A stretch of DNA of 60,529 nt from Micropruina sonneratiae (GTDB taxonomy: Bacteria; Actinomycetota; Actinomycetes; Propionibacteriales; Propionibacteriaceae). Both the position numbers and the translations under genes were made by a program. The notes beneath the pieces were generated by a model. It did no database searches. It saw nothing but the letters and a program-made list of their open reading frames with translations, and was not told the DNA's origin. Below, piece after piece: positions 8,808-18,921 of the stretch (the stretch's first letter is position 1; each line of letters starts with the position of its first letter). Where the stretch lies: the NCBI RefSeq assembly GCF_025972045.1, contig NZ_JAPDHX010000001.1:602248-662776 (forward strand), in the 5' to 3' direction.

Positions 8808-9365
8808 TCAGGCGATGATGTCGCCGGCGGTCATGTGGGCCGGTATGCCGGTCACCACCGACCCCGGCGGCACGTCCTTGACCACCAGCGCGTTCGCGCC
8901 CACCTTGGCGCCGTCGCCGACGGTGATCGGGCCGATGATCTTGGCGCCCGCACCGAGCAGGACGCCGTCGCCGATCGTCGGGTGCCGCTTGAACCGGCCG
9001 CGGGAACGGCCGCCCAGGGTGACCTGGTGGTACATCAGCACGTCGTCGCCGATCTCGGCCGTCTCGCCGATCACCACACCGTTGCCGTGGTCGATGAAGA
9101 AGCGGCGTCCGATCACCGCGCCGGGGTGGATCTCCACCTGGGTCAGCGTGCGCGAGACCTGTGACAACAGCCGCGCGACCGGTCGGAGCGCCGGCGAGGC
9201 CAGCCAGAGCCGGTGGCACAGCCGGTGCGCCCACACCGCGTGGACGCCGGGGTAGGCCAGCGCGACCATCAGCTTGCTGTGGGCGGCCGGGTCCTCGCGC
9301 AGGGCGGTCTCGAGGTCCTCGTTGAGCCGGAACCAGGCCGCCGATGCCAGTGCGCGCACATCCAT
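8808..9365 (-). CDS. cysE: Serine O-acetyltransferase
   Basis: A 185-residue enzyme (short EpsC-like form) that makes O-acetylserine from serine and acetyl-CoA. The N-terminal helices ([33 protein letters not shown]) are followed by left-handed beta-helix hexapeptide repeats ([40 protein letters not shown]), with the catalytic His in the IDHGNG and MYHQVTLGG loops. ATG 9365 is preferred over a TTG four codons upstream. It lies downstream of cysK on the same strand, separated by a strong hairpin, so the two cysteine-biosynthesis genes probably share transcription with partial attenuation. Confidence 0.95.
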   Translation of the reverse strand: MDVRALASAAWFRLNEDLETALREDPAAHSKLMVALAYPGVHAVWAHRLCHRLWLASPALRPVARLLSQVSRTLTQVEIHPGAVIGRRFFIDHGNGVVIGETAEIGDDVLMYHQVTLGGRSRGRFKRHPTIGDGVLLGAGAKIIGPITVGDGAKVGANALVVKDVPPGSVVTGIPAHMTAGDIIA

Positions 9366-9417
9366 CGCCCCATCCAAGCAGCTTCGGCCCGGCCGGCGGG
9401 AGGCGTCCGGAACGCCG

Positions 9418-9449
9418 AGCGGGCCCCGTCGTGAACGACGGGGCCCGCT
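9418..9449 (-). terminator. 15-bp perfect hairpin between cysK and cysE
   Basis: AGCGGGCCCCGTCGT pairs perfectly with its complement across a 2-nt loop (GA), 21 nt after the cysK stop and 52 nt before the cysE start. It has no T-run. It could end cysK transcription, or act as an attenuator or mRNA stabiliser that lowers cysE expression relative to cysK. Confidence 0.7.
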
Positions 9450-9470
9450 GGGCTCGAGCGCGACGGTTGC

Positions 9471-10400
<930 letters not shown>

Positions 10401-10496
10401 GCAGCTTCCTCACTACTGGGCGGTGCGGGGGTCTCCCGCGTTCACAAACGTCCGTCGCCAAAAATATCACCATTGGCAACCCTAGACTGACGTCCC
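10401..10496. promoter_or_regulatory. Divergent promoter region for cysK and guaA
   Basis: This gap includes an unusually AT-rich patch (AAAAATATCACC near 10460-10471) flanked by GCCAA and TTGGC. On the plus strand TAGACT (10483-10488) lies 8 nt before the guaA ATG with no Shine-Dalgarno, so guaA is probably leaderless. I could not place a convincing -10 box for cysK. Confidence 0.5.
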
Positions 10497-12053
10497 ATGA
10501 GCCACGAGCACGAGCTGGTCCTGGTCGTCGACTTCGGCGCCCAGTACGCACAGCTGATCGCCCGGCGGATCCGCGAGGCGCGGATCTACTCCGAGATCAT
10601 TCCGCACACCACGCCCGTGGCCGAGATCATCGCCCGCCGCCCCAAGGCGATCGTGCTTTCCGGCGGCCCGCAGTCGGTGTACGCGGCGGGTGCCCCCCAG
10701 GTCGATCCGGCGCTGTTCGACACCGGAGTGCCCACCTTCGGGATGTGTTACGGCTTCCAGGCGATGGCCCAGGCGCTGGGCGGCGACGTCCGCCGTACCG
10801 GACTGTCGGAGTTCGGCCGCACGCCCGTCCATGTGGCCGAGAACGCCGGCGCGCTGCTCGGTGACATGCCGCCCAACTTCCGGGCCTGGATGAGCCACGG
10901 CGACGCGGTCTACGCGGCCCCACCCGGCTTCCTGTGCCTGGCGAACTCCGACGGCTCGCCGGTCGCCGCCTTCGAGGATCTCGCGCGCGGCCTCGCTGGC
11001 GTCCAGTGGCACCCCGAGGTGGGTCATTCGGAGTTCGGCCAGGTCGTGCTCGAGAAGTTCCTGGTCGACATCGCCGGCTGCCGCCAGGACTGGACGCCGG
11101 CCAACATCGTCGACGACTCGGTCGCCGCCATCCGCGCCGCCGTCGGCGATGCGCAGGTGCTGTGCGCGCTGTCCGGCGGGGTGGACTCCGCGGTGGCGGC
11201 GGCACTGGTGCAGAAGGCGATCGGCGACCAGCTGACCTGTGTCTTCGTCGACCACGGCCTGCTGCGCAAGGACGAGGCCGAGCGGGTCGAGCGGGACTTC
11301 GTCGCCGTCACCGGCGTCGACCTGGTGGTGCGCAAGGAGGCCGACCGCTTCCTCGGTGCGCTGGACGGCGTCAGCGACCCCGAGACCAAGCGCAAGATCA
11401 TCGGCCGCGAGTTCATCCGCACCTTCGAGGACGCCGCCCGCGCGCTGAACGCCGAGAAGGACATCGAGTACCTTGTCCAGGGCACGCTCTACCCGGACGT
11501 CGTCGAGTCCGGCGGCGGTGAGGGCGCGGCGAACATCAAGAGCCACCACAATGTCGGCGGCCTGCCCGACGACCTGCAGTTCACTCTGATCGAGCCGCTG
11601 CGCACGCTGTTCAAGGACGAGGTGCGTGCCGTCGGCACCGAGCTGGGACTGCCCGACGACATGGTCTGGCGGCACCCCTTCCCGGGCCCGGGTCTGGCGA
11701 TCAGGATCATCGGCGCGGTGACCAGGGAGCGGCTCGACCTGCTGCGCGAGGTGGACGCCATCGCCCGCGCCGAACTCACCGAGGCCGGGCTCGACCGCGA
11801 CATCTGGCAGTTCCCGGTGGTGCTGCTGGCCGAGGTCCGCTCGGTCGGGGTGCAGGGCGACGGCCGCAGCTACGGGCACCCGGTGGTGCTGCGTCCGGTG
11901 ACCAGTGAGGACGCCATGACCGCGGACTGGGGGCGGTTGCCGTACGACCTGCTGGAGCGCATCTCCACCCGGATCACCAACGAATGCCGGGAGGTCAACC
12001 GGGTGGTGCTCGACATCACCTCGAAGCCGCCGGGCACGATCGAGTGGGAGTAG
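10497..12053 (+). CDS. guaA: GMP synthase (glutamine-hydrolysing)
   Basis: A 518-residue two-domain enzyme that aminates XMP to GMP. The N-terminal class I glutamine amidotransferase (about 1-195) starts [18 protein letters not shown], with nucleophile Cys84 in GMCYGFQ and the catalytic His-Glu in WHPEVGHSE. The ATP-pyrophosphatase domain carries the PP-loop [11 protein letters not shown]. The C-terminal dimerisation domain ends KPPGTIEWE, the canonical terminus. Length is normal. It completes the IMP to GMP route with guaB in this window. Confidence 0.98.
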   Translation: MSHEHELVLVVDFGAQYAQLIARRIREARIYSEIIPHTTPVAEIIARRPKAIVLSGGPQSVYAAGAPQVDPALFDTGVPTFGMCYGFQAMAQALGGDVRRTGLSEFGRTPVHVAENAGALLGDMPPNFRAWMSHGDAVYAAPPGFLCLANSDGSPVAAFEDLARGLAGVQWHPEVGHSEFGQVVLEKFLVDIAGCRQDWTPANIVDDSVAAIRAAVGDAQVLCALSGGVDSAVAAALVQKAIGDQLTCVFVDHGLLRKDEAERVERDFVAVTGVDLVVRKEADRFLGALDGVSDPETKRKIIGREFIRTFEDAARALNAEKDIEYLVQGTLYPDVVESGGGEGAANIKSHHNVGGLPDDLQFTLIEPLRTLFKDEVRAVGTELGLPDDMVWRHPFPGPGLAIRIIGAVTRERLDLLREVDAIARAELTEAGLDRDIWQFPVVLLAEVRSVGVQGDGRSYGHPVVLRPVTSEDAMTADWGRLPYDLLERISTRITNECREVNRVVLDITSKPPGTIEWE

Positions 12054-12088
12054 CCGGGCGCCCTCCGGGGGCCGGGGCCGACCTCCGC

Positions 12089-12094
12089 TAGGGT
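12089..12094 (+). promoter_or_regulatory. Promoter -10 box for the ion channel gene
   Basis: TAGGGT lies 54 nt before GTG 12149, giving a leader that contains GAGGAGGGG. Confidence 0.4.
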
Positions 12095-12148
12095 GCCAGC
12101 ACCGGCACCGGGCGAGTGACCGAGGCGCCGGCTCGAGGAGGGGACGCG

Positions 12149-14032
12149 GTGCAGCGGCCAAGCATGCGGGAGCGGCTGCGGTACGCCTTCGACAACGTGA
12201 TGTCGCGGGGGACGGTCGCGATCATGGGCCTGCTGGCCCTCGCCACCGTCGGTTTCGTCTTCGCCGTCGCGGTGCTCGTGATGGTGCTGAAGGCGTTCCC
12301 CGACGACGCCGACGACGGTGACTTCTGGGACGTCGTGTGGGGCAACCTGATGCGCACCCTCGACCCCGGCACGATGGGCGCCGACGCCGGGTGGGGGTTC
12401 CGGCTGCTGATGCTGCTGGTCACCGTCGGCGGCCTGATCATCGTCGCCAGCCTGATCGGCATCGTCTCCGGCGCCTTCGACGACAAGATGGCGCAGTTGC
12501 GCAAGGGTCGCAGCCGGGTCATCGAGTCCGGCCACACCCTGATCCTGGGCTGGTCGCCGCAGCTGTTCCTGCTCATCGGCGAGATCTGCCGCGCCAACGC
12601 CGGGGGGAGCGGCCGGCATCGTGCCATCGTCGTGCTCGCCGCGCAGGACAAGGTCGCGATGGAGGACGCCATCCGTGAGAAGGTCCCGCATACGGGCCGC
12701 ACCCGGATCATCTGCCGCACCGGGGACCCCACCTCACCCGCCGACCTGCAGCTCGGCAGCCCGCTGGCGGCCCGCAGCATCGTGGTGCTCAGCGGTGACC
12801 AGTCCGACCCGGACGCCGCCGCGATCAAGACCGCCCTGGCCCTCACCCACGCCCTGCCCGAGGGCGCCGGGGTGCCGATCGTCGCGGCGCTGGCCGACCC
12901 CGACAATCTGGACGCCGCACGGCTGGTCGGCCGTGAGGCGTCCCGCTGGCTGCCGGCCAGCACCCTGGTCCACCGGCTGACCGCCCAGACCTGCCGGCAG
13001 CGCGGGTTGTCGACCGTCTACGCCGACCTGCTCGACTTCGCCGGCGACGAGCTGTACTTCGCCGAGCTGCCCGAGCTGGTCGGGACCAGCTACGCGGAGG
13101 CGCTCGTCCGATTCGCCGACAGCGCCGTGCTCGGCATCGTCCGCGGCTCGTCCATCATGCTCAACCCGGCCGGCGAGGTCCTGCTGGCCGAGGGCGACCA
13201 GCTGGTGGTGCTGGCACGCGATGCGGCCCCGATCCGGCTCAGCAAACCGGGCCGGAGCGACCCCGACGCGCTCGGCGTTCTGCGGTCGTCACCGCCGACG
13301 CCCGAGCACACCCTGATCATCGGCCAGCGGGCCGGTCTGCAGGAGGTGTTGAGCGAACTCGTCGACTACCTGCCCGAGGGCTCCCAGGTGTGCGTGGTGG
13401 CCGGCGACGAGCGGATGCTGTCGCTGGCGGCACCCGAGGCGGTCGAGGTGCAGGTGGTGATCGGCGACACCACGAGCAGGACGCTGCTGTGGTCGCTGGA
13501 ACTGGCCCAGTACGACCACATCGTCGTGCTCGCCGACGCAGACGCGGCCGATCCGCAGGTCGCCGACGCCCGCACCCTGGTCACCCTCCTGCACCTGCGC
13601 GACATCGCCGATCGGGCCGACCTGCGGCTGAACATCGTCAGCGAGATGCTCGACGACCGCAACCGCGAGCTGGCCGAGGTGGCCAGGGCCGACGACTTCA
13701 TCGTCAGCGACCGCCTGGTCGGGCTGATGCTCGCGCAGGCCAGCGAGAACCCACGGCTGATCGACGTCTTCGACGAGTTGTTCCGCAGCGAGGGCAATGA
13801 GATCTACCTGCGGCCCGCGGAGCTGTACCTCAGGGCGGAGGCCGAGACGACCTTCTACACCGTGGTGACGGCCGCCGTGGCGCGGGGCGAGACCGCGATC
13901 GGCTACCGGCTGGCGGCCGAGTCGTGGTCGCGCGAGGCGTCCTACGGCGTCCATCTCAACCCGGCCAAGGGCGACCGGATCCGGCTGGGCCCGGACGATT
14001 CGGTGATCGTGCTCGCGCAGGACGAGCACTAG
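12149..14032 (+). CDS. CASTOR/POLLUX-related ion channel with TrkA-N-like domains
   Basis: A 627-residue membrane protein. Two transmembrane segments lie near the N-terminus (AIMGLLALATVGFVFAVAVL and LLMLLVTVGGLIIVASLIGI) around a short pore-like loop. A long cytosolic region follows with two Rossmann/RCK-like units: HTLILGWSPQLFLLIGEI in the first and HTLIIGQRAGLQEVLSELVD in the second. This matches the bacterial relatives of plant CASTOR/POLLUX/SYM8 cation channels. GTG 12149 is chosen because GAGGAGG (about 12136-12142) is ideally spaced; a GTG at 12116 lies closer to the -10 box without a ribosome site. It probably conducts K+ or another cation under nucleotide or ion control. No partner gene is adjacent. 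Confidence 0.82.
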   Translation: MQRPSMRERLRYAFDNVMSRGTVAIMGLLALATVGFVFAVAVLVMVLKAFPDDADDGDFWDVVWGNLMRTLDPGTMGADAGWGFRLLMLLVTVGGLIIVASLIGIVSGAFDDKMAQLRKGRSRVIESGHTLILGWSPQLFLLIGEICRANAGGSGRHRAIVVLAAQDKVAMEDAIREKVPHTGRTRIICRTGDPTSPADLQLGSPLAARSIVVLSGDQSDPDAAAIKTALALTHALPEGAGVPIVAALADPDNLDAARLVGREASRWLPASTLVHRLTAQTCRQRGLSTVYADLLDFAGDELYFAELPELVGTSYAEALVRFADSAVLGIVRGSSIMLNPAGEVLLAEGDQLVVLARDAAPIRLSKPGRSDPDALGVLRSSPPTPEHTLIIGQRAGLQEVLSELVDYLPEGSQVCVVAGDERMLSLAAPEAVEVQVVIGDTTSRTLLWSLELAQYDHIVVLADADAADPQVADARTLVTLLHLRDIADRADLRLNIVSEMLDDRNRELAEVARADDFIVSDRLVGLMLAQASENPRLIDVFDELFRSEGNEIYLRPAELYLRAEAETTFYTVVTAAVARGETAIGYRLAAESWSREASYGVHLNPAKGDRIRLGPDDSVIVLAQDEH

Positions 14033-14063
14033 CCGACCTGCGCCGAGCCGGTCAGGCGACCGG

Positions 14064-16043
14064 TCACACCGGCAGGTGCCGCGACCACCAGTCCAGGATC
14101 GCCTCGAAGCGCTGCCGGCGATGCCACGGGGTGCCCGACCGGGACAGCTCGTGGTTCTCGCCGGGGAACACCAGCAACTCGGCCACGACACCGGCCAGCT
14201 TGAGCTCGGTGTAGTACCGCAGGGCCTGTGACAAGGGGCAACGCAGGTCCTGTTCGGAGTGGATGACGAAGGTCGGGGTGGTCACCGCGTCGGTCAGCAG
14301 CGTCGGCGACTGGGCGTTCATCCGCTCCCGATCGCCGTTGTACTGCTGCGGGAAGAACCAGCCGATGTCGGACGCCCCCACGAACGACGCCGGGTCGAGA
14401 AAGCCCCGTTCGACGATCGCGCCCGCCCAGCGGTGGTCGTGGGCGATGATCCAGGCGGTCAGGTAGCCGCCGTAGGAGCCGCCCATCACCCCGACCCGGT
14501 CGCCGTCCAGGCCGGGAACGGTGGCGACCGCGTGGTCGAGGAAGGCGAGCACGTCGGCAGTGTCGCGGTCCCCGAAGGCGCCCTTGATCGCCAGCCCGTG
14601 CGCGCGTCCGTACCCGGCCGAGCCGCGCGGGTTGCACATCACCACGGCATAGCCCGCCTGGGCGTACACCTGCGCCTCGTCGAAGAAGGCGGACGTGTAG
14701 GCGGCGAACGGCCCGCCGTGGATCATCAGCAGCACCGGGTGCGGGCCGTCGCCGTCCGGAGTCAGCACCCAGCCGTGCACCGGGTAGCCGTCGGGCGCGG
14801 CGGCGGTCAGTTCCTTCGGCTCCCGGATCGTGGTGCCGGCGCGCAACGGCGCCGAGAAGTCGGTCAATGGGGTGATCCGGCCCTTTTCGACCAGCCCCAC
14901 CTCGCCCGGGCTCATGCCGTCGGCGTAGGACGCCACCACGACCTCGCCGCCGGGTGCCGCACCGGTGGCGGACACCCCGGTCAGCACCAGGTTGCGGTCG
15001 CGATCGAGCAGGATCTCGGTGCCCTCGGCCGTCACCTTCAGCAGCTGGGAGGCTCCACGCGATTCGGTGATCGCCAGCACGCCCCCCTGGGCCGGGGCCA
15101 GTTCGGCGGCGACCAGCACGTCCTCGTCGGTGCGCTGCTCGATGCCGGCTTCGGTCAGGCGGTACACCCCGGACTGTGCCGCCACGAACTCCAGGCCGGA
15201 CTCGCCGAGGTCGGCCCCCGCGAACCAGACCGTGCCGCCGGTGTCCACCGCCCAGCCGGCGTCGAGCGAGCCGTCGTTGAGCACGCTGCTGCCGCTGCCG
15301 TCGACGGCCACCCGCAGCAGGTCGCCGACCAGCGTCTCGGGTTCGGTGAGGCGTCCGGCGGTGACCAGCACCGCCGAACCGTCGGCGGTGAACCGCGGCT
15401 GGCCGTGGTCGACGTCGGCGTCGGTGAGCTGCTGGGGCACCGGGAAGCCGATGTCCTTCAGCGCCTCGGGATCGGCGTCCTCGGCGGCTCGGCCGACCGG
15501 CGTGACCACCGGCTCGGCGAACACGTCGGGCACGTCGAGCACGAACAGCTGCGAGCGGCGGTCCGGCGTCCAGCCCAGGCCGTTGGCCTGGATGCTCAGG
15601 GTGGTGAAGTGCCGGGGGTCCTCGTGGTCGGCGGCGACGTCCTTCAGCGTCCCGTAGCGGCCCGGCGCGGGCACCCGTGCCACGAAGGCCAGGCTCGCCG
15701 AGTCGGGCGAGAACGCGAAGTCGGAGACGCCCAGCGGGGCATTGGTGACGCACAGCGCCTCGCCGCCGTCCACGGGCAGCAGGTGCACCTGGGGCCTGTC
15801 GTTGGCGCCGGCGCGCAGGAAGCCGATCAGGGCGCCGTCGGGGGAGAACCGCGGCCGGCTGTCACTGCGGCCGCGGGTCAGCCTGCGCACGCCCGAGCCG
15901 TCCAGCTCGACCCGGAACAGCTGCCCCACGTAGGCGTCGGCGTCGAAGTCCGGGCGGCTGGTGGCGACCACCGCCCAGCGGCCGTCGGGGTGCAGGGCGG
16001 GAGCCGACACGGTGGTGAGCAGCGGCAGTTGATCGGGTCGCAT
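14064..16043 (-). CDS. S9-family serine peptidase (prolyl oligopeptidase-like)
   Basis: A 659-residue protein. The N-terminal ~390 residues are a beta-propeller with TolB/WD40-like repeats (PRFSPDGALIGFLRAG, DFAFSPDSASLAFVAR, PRFTADGSAVLVTAGR). The C-terminal alpha/beta-hydrolase has the nucleophile Ser in GVMGGSYGGYLTAWI, the acid in HSEQDLRCP and the His in ENHELSRSG. It lacks a signal peptide and is predicted cytosolic, where such enzymes cleave short peptides or acylpeptides. The start is fixed by ATG 16043 with a TAGGGT box 7 nt upstream on the same strand (16051-16056), suggesting a leaderless message. Confidence 0.93.
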   Translation of the reverse strand: MRPDQLPLLTTVSAPALHPDGRWAVVATSRPDFDADAYVGQLFRVELDGSGVRRLTRGRSDSRPRFSPDGALIGFLRAGANDRPQVHLLPVDGGEALCVTNAPLGVSDFAFSPDSASLAFVARVPAPGRYGTLKDVAADHEDPRHFTTLSIQANGLGWTPDRRSQLFVLDVPDVFAEPVVTPVGRAAEDADPEALKDIGFPVPQQLTDADVDHGQPRFTADGSAVLVTAGRLTEPETLVGDLLRVAVDGSGSSVLNDGSLDAGWAVDTGGTVWFAGADLGESGLEFVAAQSGVYRLTEAGIEQRTDEDVLVAAELAPAQGGVLAITESRGASQLLKVTAEGTEILLDRDRNLVLTGVSATGAAPGGEVVVASYADGMSPGEVGLVEKGRITPLTDFSAPLRAGTTIREPKELTAAAPDGYPVHGWVLTPDGDGPHPVLLMIHGGPFAAYTSAFFDEAQVYAQAGYAVVMCNPRGSAGYGRAHGLAIKGAFGDRDTADVLAFLDHAVATVPGLDGDRVGVMGGSYGGYLTAWIIAHDHRWAGAIVERGFLDPASFVGASDIGWFFPQQYNGDRERMNAQSPTLLTDAVTTPTFVIHSEQDLRCPLSQALRYYTELKLAGVVAELLVFPGENHELSRSGTPWHRRQRFEAILDWWSRHLPV

Positions 16044-16050
16044 GGCCACG

Positions 16051-16056
16051 ACCCTA
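16051..16056 (-). promoter_or_regulatory. Leaderless promoter -10 box for the S9 peptidase
   Basis: TAGGGT on the minus strand ends 7 nt before ATG 16043. No Shine-Dalgarno is present. Confidence 0.5.
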
Positions 16057-16252
16057 GTGGTGCTTCTCCCGGCTGCGGCACGACGTGGCGGGCCCCGGCG
16101 CGCACCTCGCGCCACTCTTCCGGGTCGCCATCCGACGGCCCCGGCCCGGCAAGCCGCCACCCGGCGCCACTTCGGACATCGCGCAACCCTCGACCGGCTC
16201 GCTCGCTCTCGGCTAGGTTCGTGCGCGACAGGCGAGCTCAAAGGAGAGTGTG

Positions 16253-17203
16253 ATGGCGTCCGGACGTGTGCTGGTGGTCGGTTCGTTGAATGCGGATCTG
16301 GTGGTGCGGACGGCGCGCCTGCCAGGCCCCGGCGAGACGGTGACGGGCTCCGACCTGGTGATCGTGCCCGGCGGAAAGAGCTCGAACCAGGCGGCCGCCG
16401 TGGGCAAGCTCGGCGGCGACGTGGCGATCCTCGGCTCCGTCGGCGACGACGGCAACGGCGCCATGCTGCTGGCCAGCCTGCAGGACTCCGGGGTCGACAC
16501 CAGCGAGGTGCGGGTGCTCGGCGGCGTCGCCACCGGTTCGGCGATGATCGCCGTCGACGATCGGGGTGAGAACTGCATCATCGTCAGCCCGGGCGCCAAC
16601 GGCCGGCTGACCGCCGGCGACGTCAATGCCGCCACGGAGTTCTTCGACACCGCGGACGCCTCCGCCGTGCTGACGCTGTGCCTCGAGGTGTCGCTGGAGG
16701 CGGTCAAGGCAGCCGCCCGCAACGCGCGAGCCAAGGGCGCCACCGTCGTGCTGAACATCTCCCCGTACCAGAAGGTGGGTGCCGACCTGCTCGACCTGGT
16801 GGACATCCTGTTGGTCAACAACCACGAGCTGGCCGACCTGACCGGGCAGGCCGACTTCGAACCGCTGGGGGACTGGACGGCGGTGATCGAGGCCACCGCC
16901 GCCGCGCTCGGCGAGAACGGCCCGCGCACCCTCGTGGTGACCCTGGGCTCCAAGGGTGCCCGGATCATCGATCTGGACGCCGGAACCGCCTCGGCTCAGA
17001 TCCCCTCGCCCGAGGTGACGCCGGTCGACACCACCGGCTGCGGCGACGCCTTCCTGGCCGCGCTGGCGTTCCGCCTGGCCGCGGGCGACGACCTGCCCGC
17101 CGCCTGCGCGTTCGCCGTCCGGGTCGGCGCCTATGCAGCCACCGGCGAGGGCGCACAGAACTCCTACCCGACCGCCGAGCAGCTGGCGAACTGGAAACCC
17201 TGA
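16253..17203 (+). CDS. rbsK: Ribokinase
   Basis: A 316-residue PfkB-family sugar kinase that phosphorylates ribose (or a related sugar) to ribose 5-phosphate. It shows the N-terminal substrate motif VVGSLNADLVVRTARLPGPG, the di-glycine VPGGKSSNQAAAVGKLGG, and the C-terminal catalytic signature TPVDTTGCGDAFLAALAF with the Asp base. ATG 16253 is preferred over GTG 16250 because AAAGGAG (16240-16246) is 6 nt upstream. A TAGGTT -10 box lies at 16214-16219. Together with the nucleoside transporter and hydrolase 2-5 kb away on the other strand it would complete nucleoside-ribose salvage. Confidence 0.93.
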   Translation: MASGRVLVVGSLNADLVVRTARLPGPGETVTGSDLVIVPGGKSSNQAAAVGKLGGDVAILGSVGDDGNGAMLLASLQDSGVDTSEVRVLGGVATGSAMIAVDDRGENCIIVSPGANGRLTAGDVNAATEFFDTADASAVLTLCLEVSLEAVKAAARNARAKGATVVLNISPYQKVGADLLDLVDILLVNNHELADLTGQADFEPLGDWTAVIEATAAALGENGPRTLVVTLGSKGARIIDLDAGTASAQIPSPEVTPVDTTGCGDAFLAALAFRLAAGDDLPAACAFAVRVGAYAATGEGAQNSYPTAEQLANWKP

Positions 17204-17213
17204 ACGACACGTC

Positions 17214-18255
17214 ATGGCCGTCCCGGACGCGATGCCGAGCCGAAGCCGGTTCCGCATCCGGCACGCCTGTGCCGCCTTCGGCGGCCTGCTCGTGATCTCG
17301 TACGGGTCGGCGATGATCGACACCTACGGCGGCCTGGCGCTGCGCCCCCGCGACTGCATCCTGCGTCAGCCCGCCGCCAATCCCGAGAGTGCCGTCGTCG
17401 ACCTGCCCGGCGACCCGGACTGGCTCGGCCAGCGGCGCGTTACGTCAACGACGCCAGCTGCCTGAACCGGACCGAGGTGTACGGGGTGGCGCGGCCGGGC
17501 AGCGAGGCCCAACTCAGGCGCGCGGTGGCGTTCGCCCGCGAACACGAGCTGAAGGTGTCGGTGGCCGGTGCTCGGCACAGCATGGGGGGGCCAGGCATCG
17601 TGGCCCGGCGCGCTGGCCATCGACATGACCGCGATGAACCGGATCGCCGTCGACGCGGCGTCCGGGACGGTGCGGGTCGGCGGCGGGGCGCGCTGGGGGC
17701 AGGTGCTCGAAGCGCTCCACCCGCACGGGCTATCGGTGAGCGGCATGCCCAGCATCGACGTGCTCAGCGTCGGCGGCACCATCTCGGTCAACGCCCACGG
17801 TGTCGATTTCCGCACCGGATCGCTGGCCGGCACCGTCCGCAGCCTACGGCTGCTGAAGGGCGACGGCAGCGTCGTCACCCTGGACGCCGGCCACGATAGG
17901 AGACCGCGGCGGCGGTGCGGGACGGGGCGGCGGTGCTGCTGCACGCGTCCGTCCGGATCGTGCACGCCGAGCCGGTGCTGCTCGACTACGCCCGCGGCGA
18001 CCGGTACTCGGTGGTGCTGTACCTGAGTCAGGAGTCTCCGCCGAGGGCAACCGCGACATGGCCCGGCTCACCCGCACCCTGGTCGACCGGGCCCTTGCCC
18101 GGGGCGGCACCTTCTACCTGCCCTACCAGCAGCACTACACCCGCGACGACCTGGCGCGGGCCTACCCGCGGATCGAGGAGTTCTTCGCGCTGAAACGCCG
18201 CCACGACCCCGGCCTGCTGTTCATGAACAGCCTCCACGGCCGCTACGCCCGCTGA
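17214..18255 (+). pseudogene. FAD-binding oxidoreductase (GlcD/ALO-like) remnant with several frameshifts and an internal deletion
   Basis: Pieces of one FAD-linked oxidase lie in order but in different frames. The first is an N-terminal membrane segment (MAVPDAMPSRSRFRIRHACA, about 17214-17440). The second carries VYGVARPGSEAQLRRAVAFA and VSVAGARHSMGG (to about 17590). Next comes SWPGALAIDMTAMNRIAVDA through LSVGGTISVNAHGVDFRTGS (to about 17890). Then come LLHASVRIVHAEPVLLDYAR (from about 17915) and finally ARGGTFYLPYQQHYTRDD ending GLLFMNSLHGRYAR. One break falls in a run of seven G (17584-17590). Between the third and fourth pieces most of the substrate domain is missing, so sequencing error alone does not explain it. 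The gene is clearly non-functional. Confidence 0.85.
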
Positions 18256-18272
18256 TCACCGGCGGGAACCCG

Positions 18273-18278
18273 TAGGCT
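18273..18278 (+). promoter_or_regulatory. Leaderless promoter -10 box
   Basis: TAGGCT ends 6 nt before GTG 18285. No Shine-Dalgarno is present. Confidence 0.5.
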
Positions 18279-18284
18279 GCCGCC

Positions 18285-18893
18285 GTGAACTGGGTGGAAC
18301 TGGTGGGCTACGTCGCCTCGGCCCTTATCGTCGTCTCGCTGACCATGACGTCGGTGGTTCGGCTGCGCCTGTTGTCGTTGACTGGAGCGCTGGTCTTCGT
18401 GGTCTACGGAGCCCTACTGCCGTCGGTGCCGATCATCCTGACCAACACGGCGGTGATCGCCGTCAACGCCTGGTTCCTGCGCCGCGAACTCGGCCCGCAC
18501 CGCAACCTCGGCGCCGTTCCGATCGCCCCGGACGCCCCGTTCCTGCAGGACTTCCTGCTCGCCCACGCCGACGAGATCCGGCGGATCTGGCCGACGTTCG
18601 GCACGCTCGGTGAAGAGGACTTCGTGCTGCTGCTGATGCGCGACGGCCTACCGGCCGGAGCACTGGCCGGGCATCGGGACGGCTCGGCGCTCCGGCTCAC
18701 GCTCGACTACGTGATGAGCGCCTACCGCGACTCGCGCATCGCCGCGTGGCTGTACACCGGCCCCGGCGTCCGGCTGCTGCGGGACGGGGGGATCGACACG
18801 GTGATCGTCGAGCACCCCGTTCCGGGCCACACCGACTACCTGCGCGACCTCGGCTTCCGCTCCGTCGACGGCACCCTGGTCAAGGAGTTGTGA
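18285..18893 (+). CDS. YgjV-like membrane protein fused to an acyltransferase-like domain
   Basis: A 202-residue protein. Residues about 1-68 hold three hydrophobic helices (VELVGYVASALIVVSLTM, RLLSLTGALVFVVYGALL, SVPIILTNTAVIAVNAWFL), resembling the bacterial YgjV/PQ-loop-like inner membrane family. The C-terminal ~115 residues are soluble and resemble a GNAT-type fold: EEDFVLLLMRDGLPAGALAG, then LDYVMSAYRDSRIAAWLY, then DYLRDLGFRSVDGTLVKEL. The last motif is typical of the final strand of acetyltransferases, but the usual acetyl-CoA loop (R/QxxGxG/A) is not obvious, so catalysis is uncertain. The GTG start is set by TAGGCT 6 nt upstream. No function can be assigned. Confidence 0.7.
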   Translation: MNWVELVGYVASALIVVSLTMTSVVRLRLLSLTGALVFVVYGALLPSVPIILTNTAVIAVNAWFLRRELGPHRNLGAVPIAPDAPFLQDFLLAHADEIRRIWPTFGTLGEEDFVLLLMRDGLPAGALAGHRDGSALRLTLDYVMSAYRDSRIAAWLYTGPGVRLLRDGGIDTVIVEHPVPGHTDYLRDLGFRSVDGTLVKEL

Positions 18894-18918
18894 GCCGCCG
18901 GCGCCGCGCCGCGGCGGC
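18894..18918. terminator. GC hairpin between convergent genes
   Basis: GCCGCCG pairs with CGGCGGC across an 11-nt GC-rich loop in the 28-nt gap between two convergent genes. It would end both. Confidence 0.45.
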
Positions 18919-18921
18919 CCC

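Noticed and set aside
12116-12148. GTG 12116 as the ion-channel start
   Set aside because: It has no ribosome-binding site, whereas GTG 12149 follows GAGGAGG at ideal spacing and still precedes the first helix.
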